Assembly (NCBI GenBank): GCA_002869235.1
Contig: PKTI01000023.1
Span: 1-46,618, forward strand
Length of the DNA stretch: 46,618 nucleotides
Direction: 5' to 3'
From: Candidatus Parcubacteria bacterium
GTDB lineage: Bacteria > Patescibacteriota > Patescibacteriia > UBA1558 > GWA2-36-10
Shown in pieces: positions 42,335 through 46,618 of this stretch. The notes beneath the pieces were generated by a model, which was given only the letters and a program-made list of their open reading frames with translations, had not been told where the DNA came from and searched no databases. Position numbers and translations under genes: made by a program. Position 1 is the stretch's first letter. Each line of letters begins with the position of its first letter.

Positions 42335-42368
42335 GCCCCCCGGACTCCGGTTCGGGGGGCATCTTTTT
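42335..42368 (+). terminator. Terminator after the 34-residue gene
   Basis: GCCCCCCG (42335-42342) and CGGGGGGC (42353-42360), then ATCTTTTT. Confidence 0.92.
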
Positions 42369-42378
42369 GCCAAAATCC

Positions 42379-42407
42379 TTGACTTATATATTTCTTTGTG
42401 CTATTTT
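42379..42407 (+). promoter_or_regulatory. Promoter for rpsL-rpsG
   Basis: TTGACT (42379-42384), 17-bp spacer, extended -10 TGC-TATTTT (42402-42407). The leader carries the hairpin TTTAAAGC/GCTTTAAA (42417-42440). Confidence 0.7.
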
Positions 42408-42476
42408 ATCTACGACTTTAAAGCGAAAAAATGCTTTAAATTATTTAATTTTATTGAAGGTAAATAGAAGGTAAAT

Positions 42477-42908
42477 ATGCCAACAGTTAACCAATTATTG
42501 AAAAAACCAAGAAAAATCCGTAAGAAAAAAGCTACTACTCCAGCTTTGAAGACGGTTTTAAATAGTTTGAAACGTAGAAGAAGAGAACTGGCCAAAGGTG
42601 CTCCATTTAAGCGTGGAGTATGTCTAAAGGTCACTACTACTACTCCAAAGAAGCCTAACTCAGCTTTGCGTAAAATCGCTAGGGTTAGACTATCAAATGG
42701 TATGGAAGTTACTGCTTATATTCCTGGGGAAGGTCACAATTTACAGGAACACAGCATTGTACTTATTCGTGGTGGTAGGGTAAAAGATTTACCTGGTGTT
42801 CGTTATACTATTGTTCGTGGTGTTTATGATACTCAAGGTGTACAAGATAGAAAGCAAGGTCGCTCACTTTACGGTACTAAAAAAGAAAAAAAATCTAAAT
42901 CTAGTTAA
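42477..42908 (+). CDS. rpsL: 30S ribosomal protein S12
   Basis: 143-residue S12 of the decoding centre. It begins [13 protein letters not shown] and contains [22 protein letters not shown] in segments, [10 protein letters not shown] and the conserved [10 protein letters not shown]; Lys residues linked to streptomycin response are in the usual motif. The basic C-terminal tail is slightly long (KKEKKSKSS). Upstream AGAAGG is a weak SD candidate. First gene of rpsL-rpsG. Confidence 0.98.
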   Translation: MPTVNQLLKKPRKIRKKKATTPALKTVLNSLKRRRRELAKGAPFKRGVCLKVTTTTPKKPNSALRKIARVRLSNGMEVTAYIPGEGHNLQEHSIVLIRGGRVKDLPGVRYTIVRGVYDTQGVQDRKQGRSLYGTKKEKKSKSS

Positions 42909-42909
42909 T

Positions 42910-42928
42910 ACTTCGATAAACTCAGTAT
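42910..42928. repeat. Degenerate TTCGA...CTCAGT intergenic repeat
   Basis: ACTTCGATAAACTCAGTAT directly follows the rpsL stop and fills the gap to rpsG. It matches the pattern of the copies after fusA. Confidence 0.45.
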
Positions 42929-42936
42929 AAAATTAT

Positions 42937-43401
42937 ATGAGAGGAAAACAAGCTCCAAAAAGAGAAATCAAAGCTGACCCAAGATTCCAAAGAATTGATA
43001 TTGCAAAATTGATCAACAAGATCATGGAACGAGGCAAGAAAACTACTGCTCAAAAAGTGGTTTATGGTGCTTTTGATTATATTTCAGACAAAGCCAAGCA
43101 GGATCCACTAGAAGTTTATGATGCTGCTATCAGAAACATTTCTCCAAATCTAGAAGTAAAGGGTAAGAGAATTGGTGGTGCTAACTACCAGGTGCCTATT
43201 GTTGTGACTGGTGATAGAAGACTTACCTTAGCTCATCGTTGGTTGATTGAAGCTTCTAAGGCTCGCAAAGGTGCCGCTATGGCAGTTCGTTTGGGAGAAG
43301 AGCTTATGGCTGCTGCCAAAGGTGAAGGTTCTGCTATGAAAAAGCGTGAAGATGTACAGCGTATGGCTGAATCAAACAAGGCTTTTGCTCACTTTGCTTA
43401 A
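42937..43401 (+). CDS. rpsG: 30S ribosomal protein S7
   Basis: 154-residue S7, the primary binder of the 16S 3' major domain. Start MRGKQAPKREIKADPRF; the KIMERGKKTTAQKVVYGAF helix, GGANYQVPIVV beta-hairpin and C-terminal AMKKREDVQRMAESNKAFAHF are all present. Typical length. No SD (ataaaattatATG). A terminator separates it from fusA. Confidence 0.98.
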   Translation: MRGKQAPKREIKADPRFQRIDIAKLINKIMERGKKTTAQKVVYGAFDYISDKAKQDPLEVYDAAIRNISPNLEVKGKRIGGANYQVPIVVTGDRRLTLAHRWLIEASKARKGAAMAVRLGEELMAAAKGEGSAMKKREDVQRMAESNKAFAHFA

Positions 43402-43427
43402 ACAAAATAAACTTTATAAAAAATAAC

Positions 43428-43451
43428 GCGGGTTACCCGCCTTTTATTTTT
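43428..43451 (+). terminator. Terminator between rpsG and fusA
   Basis: GCGGG-TTA-CCCGC followed by CTTTTATTTTT. It may be an attenuator, as fusA lies only 15 bp further on with no obvious new promoter. Confidence 0.75.
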
Positions 43452-43465
43452 AAACAAACAAAGAT

Positions 43466-45562
43466 ATGCCCCGACAATATCCATTAGAAAAAATCAGAAA
43501 TATTGGTATTATTGCCCATATTGATGCTGGTAAAACTACAGTTACCGAGCGTATTCTTTTTTATACTGGTAAAAAACATAAGATCGGTGAAGTTCACGAA
43601 GGTGAAGCCGAGATGGACTGGATGGAGCAAGAAAAAGAAAGAGGTATTACTATTACTTCAGCTGCTACCACTTGTTTTTGGAAATTACCAGATTGGCTAG
43701 GTGGAGATCAGGCCAACATCAATATTATTGATACCCCAGGTCACGTTGACTTTACCGTTGAAGTAGAAAGATCACTGCGCGTACTAGATGGTGGCGTGAT
43801 AGTATTTGATGGTGTAGCTGGCGTAGAGCCTCAGTCAGAAACAGTTTGGAGACAAGCTGATAAATATCACGTACCTCGTTTGGCTTTTGTCAACAAGATG
43901 GATAGAATGGGTGCAGATTTTTATTATGACCTAGATACAATTCATGAAAGATTGACTAAGGATGCTTATCCAATGCAGTTGCCTATTGGTGCAGCTGAAA
44001 CTTTTGAAGGTATTATCAATCTCTTGGAAAGAGAAGCTTGGTTTTATCTAGATGAAGACGGAAAAGAATTTGAAAAAAGAGAGATTCCAGATGATATGAA
44101 AGATAAGGTAGAAGAATATCGTGGAAAACTTATTGAGGCTATAGTTGAAAATAATGAAGCCTTGATGGAAAAATATCTCAATGGAGAAGAACTCGATATA
44201 TTAGAAATCAAAAAAGTTTTGCGTAAAGCTGTAATTGACAATAAGCTTGTTCCAGTATTTGTGGGTTCAGCTCTCAAAAACAAAGGTGTTCAATTTTTAT
44301 TGGATGCTATTACAGCATACTTACCATCCCCACTAGATGTGCCAGAAATAACAGGTACTGACCCAGATGATGAGGAAGTAAAAATTCCTGTAAAACCAGC
44401 AGACGAAGATCCATTTGTAGGACTTGCTTTCAAGGTTGCTACTGATCCTTATGTTGGTCGTCTTACTTTTGTAAGAGTTTATTCTGGTATATTGAAATCT
44501 GGTTCTTATGTATACAATGCAATCAACGGTAAAAAAGAAAGAATTGGTAGAATTTTGAAAATGCACGCCAATTCTAGAGAAGAAGTAGATGAAATATATA
44601 CCGGTGATATTGTAGCTGTAGTAGGACTCAAAGATACTACCACTGGTCATACTCTTTGTGATGAAAAGAGAATGGTGGCTTTGGAGAGTATGGAATTTCC
44701 AAAACCAGTTATTTCTGTAGCTGTTGAGCCAAAAACGAAACAAGACCAAGAAAAGATGGGTATGGCTTTGGTCAAGCTTGCCGAAGAAGACCCAACCTTT
44801 ACCGTGCGTACAGACGAGGAAACCAATCAAACTGTTATTGGTGGTATGGGTGAGCTTCATTTGGACATCATTGTTGATCGTATGAAGCGTGAGTTTTCTG
44901 TAGAAGCCAATGTTGGTGCCCCACAGGTTGCTTATAAAGAAACTATTACTGATACAGCTGAAGCTGAGGGTAAATACGTCAAACAATCTGGTGGTCGTGG
45001 TCAATATGGTCATTGTTGGCTCAAACTTGAACCAATGGAAAGAGGTGCTGGTTTTGAATTTGGTGATGAGATCAAAGGTGGTGTTATTCCAAAAGAATAT
45101 ATTCCAGCTATTGAAAAAGGTGTAAAAGAAACTTTGGATAATGGTATTTTGGCTGGATATTTGATTCAGGATATTAAGGCCACTGTTTATGATGGTTCTT
45201 ATCATGATGTTGACTCATCTGAAGCTGCCTTTAAAGTTGCTGGTTCCATGGCTTTCAAAGAAGCTTTCAAAAAAGCCAAGCCAGTTATTTTGGAGCCTAT
45301 CATGAAAGTAGAGGTTGTTACTCCAGAGCAATATATGGGTGATGTAATTGGTGATTTGAATTCAAAACGTGGACAAGTACATGAAATGAATGATAGAGCT
45401 GGTGCTAAGGTAATTGATGCTGAAGTGCCTTTGTCAGAAATGTTTGGTTATGCTACTTCTCTTCGTTCTATGACTCAGGGTAGAGCCAATTATTCAATGG
45501 AATTTTCTCGTTATGATCAAGTGCCGAAGAATGTTGCTGAAGAATTGATGAAAAAAGCTTAA
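43466..45562 (+). CDS. fusA: Translation elongation factor G
   Basis: 698-residue translocase GTPase. G1 [14 protein letters not shown] (about 17-30), switch [12 protein letters not shown]3 DTPGHVDF (about 90), G4 NKMDRMGAD (about 144), then domain II, domain III ([16 protein letters not shown]), domain IV ([15 protein letters not shown], domain tip) and domain V ([25 protein letters not shown] in parts). Full length. No SD. The tuf gene does not follow within the window. Confidence 0.98.
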   Translation: MPRQYPLEKIRNIGIIAHIDAGKTTVTERILFYTGKKHKIGEVHEGEAEMDWMEQEKERGITITSAATTCFWKLPDWLGGDQANINIIDTPGHVDFTVEVERSLRVLDGGVIVFDGVAGVEPQSETVWRQADKYHVPRLAFVNKMDRMGADFYYDLDTIHERLTKDAYPMQLPIGAAETFEGIINLLEREAWFYLDEDGKEFEKREIPDDMKDKVEEYRGKLIEAIVENNEALMEKYLNGEELDILEIKKVLRKAVIDNKLVPVFVGSALKNKGVQFLLDAITAYLPSPLDVPEITGTDPDDEEVKIPVKPADEDPFVGLAFKVATDPYVGRLTFVRVYSGILKSGSYVYNAINGKKERIGRILKMHANSREEVDEIYTGDIVAVVGLKDTTTGHTLCDEKRMVALESMEFPKPVISVAVEPKTKQDQEKMGMALVKLAEEDPTFTVRTDEETNQTVIGGMGELHLDIIVDRMKREFSVEANVGAPQVAYKETITDTAEAEGKYVKQSGGRGQYGHCWLKLEPMERGAGFEFGDEIKGGVIPKEYIPAIEKGVKETLDNGILAGYLIQDIKATVYDGSYHDVDSSEAAFKVAGSMAFKEAFKKAKPVILEPIMKVEVVTPEQYMGDVIGDLNSKRGQVHEMNDRAGAKVIDAEVPLSEMFGYATSLRSMTQGRANYSMEFSRYDQVPKNVAEELMKKA

Positions 45563-45563
45563 T

Positions 45564-45647
45564 ATTTCGGCAAGCTCAATATAAATTATTATAAAAAACA
45601 AAAGCCCATCCCGAGCTTATCGAGGGAGGGTTTTTTGTTTTGGCAAA
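45564..45647 (+). terminator. Terminator after fusA built on dispersed repeats
   Basis: TTCGGCAAGCTCAATAT (45565-45581) is one repeat copy. A hairpin CCC-A-TCCC (from 45605) with GGGA-GGG encloses GAGCTTATCGA, a second copy of the same motif, and is followed by TTTTTTGTTTT. Confidence 0.75.
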
Positions 45648-45649
45648 AT

Positions 45650-45674
45650 AAAAAACCGTCACACTAGGCGACGG
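45650..45674 (-). terminator. Terminator of the 137-residue gene (minus strand)
   Basis: On the minus strand CCGTC and GACGG (45656-45674) close a loop with an extra GC pair and are followed by TTTTTTATTTT. Confidence 0.75.
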
Positions 45675-45681
45675 AAGGGTG

Positions 45682-46095
45682 TCAGGCCACAGCCTCGATC
45701 TCGGAAGAGTGTTCGTAGCCACAAATGGCCAGCTCGATCATGATGTAGAGGGTGCTCATAGCAATGGGCAGACCGCGGTTTTCAGCGGGGTACCTCTCCA
45801 ATTCATCATACAGGGCGGACAGCTTGTGACCATCTTCTTCGCTGAGCGGGGTGAGGTGATTTTTGGCCAGTATATCCTGGACTTCTCTTAAGGTTTGACG
45901 GTGTTGACAGACATTGAGCAGGACCTTGAGATCCAGTTCGGTGGTGCCGATGTCAAACCAGCGAGTGCCCAGACTGAGCTGGAAATAACACTCCTGCAGC
46001 AGGTAGAAAACGATTCGTGGTGGGGCATTTTCATCCAGTAGTCGGATGAAGCAGCGTAGTTCCATAAGGGAAAGTCGGGACAGTTTGTGCGGCAA
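45682..46095 (-). CDS. 137-residue helical protein of unknown function
   Basis: The TTG start at 46095 is fixed by AAAGGAG six bases upstream. The sequence is mostly helical with Leu- and Cys-containing segments (LMELRCFIRLLDE, IVFYLLQECYFQLSLG, DLKVLLNVCQHRQTLREVQ, STLYIMIELAICGYEHSSE). No signal peptide or known motif. GC higher than core genes; TGA stop. It has its own consensus promoter and terminator on the minus strand. Together with the strong SD, this places it in the same class as the 41-42 kb cassettes. Family not recognised. Confidence 0.7.
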   Translation of the reverse strand: MPHKLSRLSLMELRCFIRLLDENAPPRIVFYLLQECYFQLSLGTRWFDIGTTELDLKVLLNVCQHRQTLREVQDILAKNHLTPLSEEDGHKLSALYDELERYPAENRGLPIAMSTLYIMIELAICGYEHSSEIEAVA

Positions 46096-46149
46096 GGCTC
46101 ACTCCTTTGAGCGTATGAGGTTGTGGGGTTAAAGGGCGGACAAGAAAGA

Positions 46150-46178
46150 ATGATACTATAAAAAGAGCTTATTGTCAA
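46150..46178 (-). promoter_or_regulatory. Consensus promoter for the 137-residue gene
   Basis: On the minus strand TTGACA (46178-46173), 17-bp spacer, TATCAT (46155-46150). Confidence 0.8.
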
Positions 46179-46182
46179 TAAT

Positions 46183-46207
46183 AAAAAATTCCCTTGTTAA
46201 GGGAATT
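46183..46207 (-). terminator. Terminator of the 59-residue gene (minus strand)
   Basis: AATTCCCTT and AAGGGAATT (46187-46207) with a T run on the minus-strand 3' side. It ends just before the next gene's promoter. Confidence 0.88.
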
Positions 46208-46210
46208 GAG

Positions 46211-46390
46211 CTAGCTCAGTGAATCCTCGGGCAAATTTTCAGGGTCTAGCCCCATTTTGCGTAGCATGATGTCTGCGTTGAAGCTGAGTGCTTCGGCCAG
46301 AGAAATTTCTCCAGGATTTTCATGTAGCATAGCTATGGTTTCGGGTTCTAGTTGGCCTGGTTTGGCCAAAGGCAGCAATGGTTGCTCCAT
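46211..46390 (-). CDS. 59-residue small acidic protein
   Basis: Begins MEQPLLPLAKPGQLEPE and continues IAMLHENPGEISLAEALSF, NADIMLRKMGLDPENLPED. Strong SD (AAGGAG, 9 bases before ATG), its own promoter and terminator, TAG stop. Acidic, probably helical, no signal peptide or TM. No family recognised. Second member of the minus-strand cassette group. Confidence 0.62.
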   Translation of the reverse strand: MEQPLLPLAKPGQLEPETIAMLHENPGEISLAEALSFNADIMLRKMGLDPENLPEDSLS

Positions 46391-46437
46391 CCTTAATTAC
46401 TCCTTGTCAGAACCACAGAGGAAGGAACGTAAATTTA

Positions 46438-46466
46438 ATTTTAATTATATTTTCTATTTTAGTCAA
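46438..46466 (-). promoter_or_regulatory. Promoter for the 59-residue gene
   Basis: On the minus strand TTGACT (46466-46461), 17-bp spacer, TAAAAT (46443-46438). The -35 touches the T run of the preceding terminator. Confidence 0.6.
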
Positions 46467-46497
46467 AAATAAAAGGACCACCTGCGCGGAGATGGTC
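46467..46497 (-). terminator. Terminator of the edge gene (minus strand)
   Basis: GACCATCT and AGGTGGTC (46476-46497) around CCGCGC, followed on the minus strand by CTTTTATTTTT. Confidence 0.85.
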
Positions 46498-46524
46498 ATG
46501 GTGGTAGGGTGTTGGTAGTGGAGA

Positions 46525-46618
46525 TCATTCAGGGGCCTCATTCTTTCTGGCCAGAAGTTCTTCTTCGGTAGTACCGAGATTTTTCCAGGTGGTGTGACCA
46601 CCGTCTACTTCTCGCTTG
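46525..46618 (-). CDS. Partial small gene at the window edge (C-terminus only)
   Basis: Only the last 30 codons are inside the window: KREVDGGHTTWKNLGTTEEE then LLARKNEAPE and TGA. It is followed by a clear terminator, which supports a real gene end. Acidic/charged tail, family unknown. Same orientation as the other two minus-strand cassettes. Confidence 0.55.
   Translation of the reverse strand, partial: KREVDGGHTTWKNLGTTEEELLARKNEAPE

Noticed and set aside
40300..42370. Assembly chimera or contamination explaining the GC-rich block
   Set aside because: Not excluded without reads, but AT-rich promoters and terminators interleave with GC-rich bodies and the ndk-M50 and rpsL flanks look intact.

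Overview
The window is about 46.6 kb of an AT-rich bacterial genome, most likely a Candidate Phyla Radiation (Patescibacteria) member of the Parcubacteria-like side. Support for this: compact single-copy housekeeping genes, short A/T-only start contexts instead of Shine-Dalgarno (SD) sites in nearly all core genes, a 2-TM VirB2/TrbC-like module fused to giant secreted proteins, TSP3/PsbP-type membrane proteins, a split ComEC, and ribosomal protein L1 kept (it is missing from one large Parcubacteria branch). The taxon is an inference; no rRNA gene is present to settle it.

Layout. 0-6 kb: gyrB, secE-nusG, rplK, rplA with a candidate L1 leader, and a leucyl aminopeptidase. 6-9.6 kb (minus strand): an LCP-family cell-wall protein, der and pth. 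9.6-12.6 kb: lepB, hisS, rpsU, yqeY. 12.6-26.7 kb: a surface-protein operon with two VirB2-like proteins (the second 2718 codons to an in-frame UGA), a Cys-repeat membrane protein and two TSP3/PsbP-like membrane proteins, running into ybeY and a DgkA-type kinase. 26.7-29.7 kb: ftsA, ftsZ, nrdR. 29.7-32.5 kb: a corrinoid-acquisition candidate: a small Cys-rich lipoprotein, a cobalamin-type riboswitch with terminator, a protein built like animal transcobalamin (alpha/alpha repeats plus DUF4430), and a membrane-anchored partner. 32.5-40.3 kb: a small membrane protein, prfB, an extracytoplasmic protein, split comEC, an orphan receiver, ndk, a 6S-like small RNA, rpmB and an M50 protease. 42.4-45.6 kb: rpsL, rpsG, fusA.

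The most unusual region is 40.3-42.4 kb. A near-consensus promoter whose -35 box lies in the upstream terminator starts a GC-rich transcript of about 765 nt with no credible ORF, many strong hairpins, complementary ends and an intrinsic terminator: a candidate large structured noncoding RNA. It is followed by two GC-rich monocistronic genes (a 216-aa lipoprotein and a 34-aa basic peptide), each with its own AT-rich sigma70-type promoter, a strong SD and a terminator. Similar SD-bearing cassettes return on the minus strand at 45.65-46.62 kb. Among the core genes, rpsU is the clear exception with a strong SD, and its leader carries a matching anti-SD. This suggests two translation-initiation classes in this genome.

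Three secreted-protein genes are each broken by one in-frame stop (UAG 29887, UAA 30459, UGA 22410), with coding sequence continuing in the same frame afterwards. No wider code change is visible: prfB is present and other long genes have no internal UGA. These look like recent nonsense substitutions, strain variation or readthrough.
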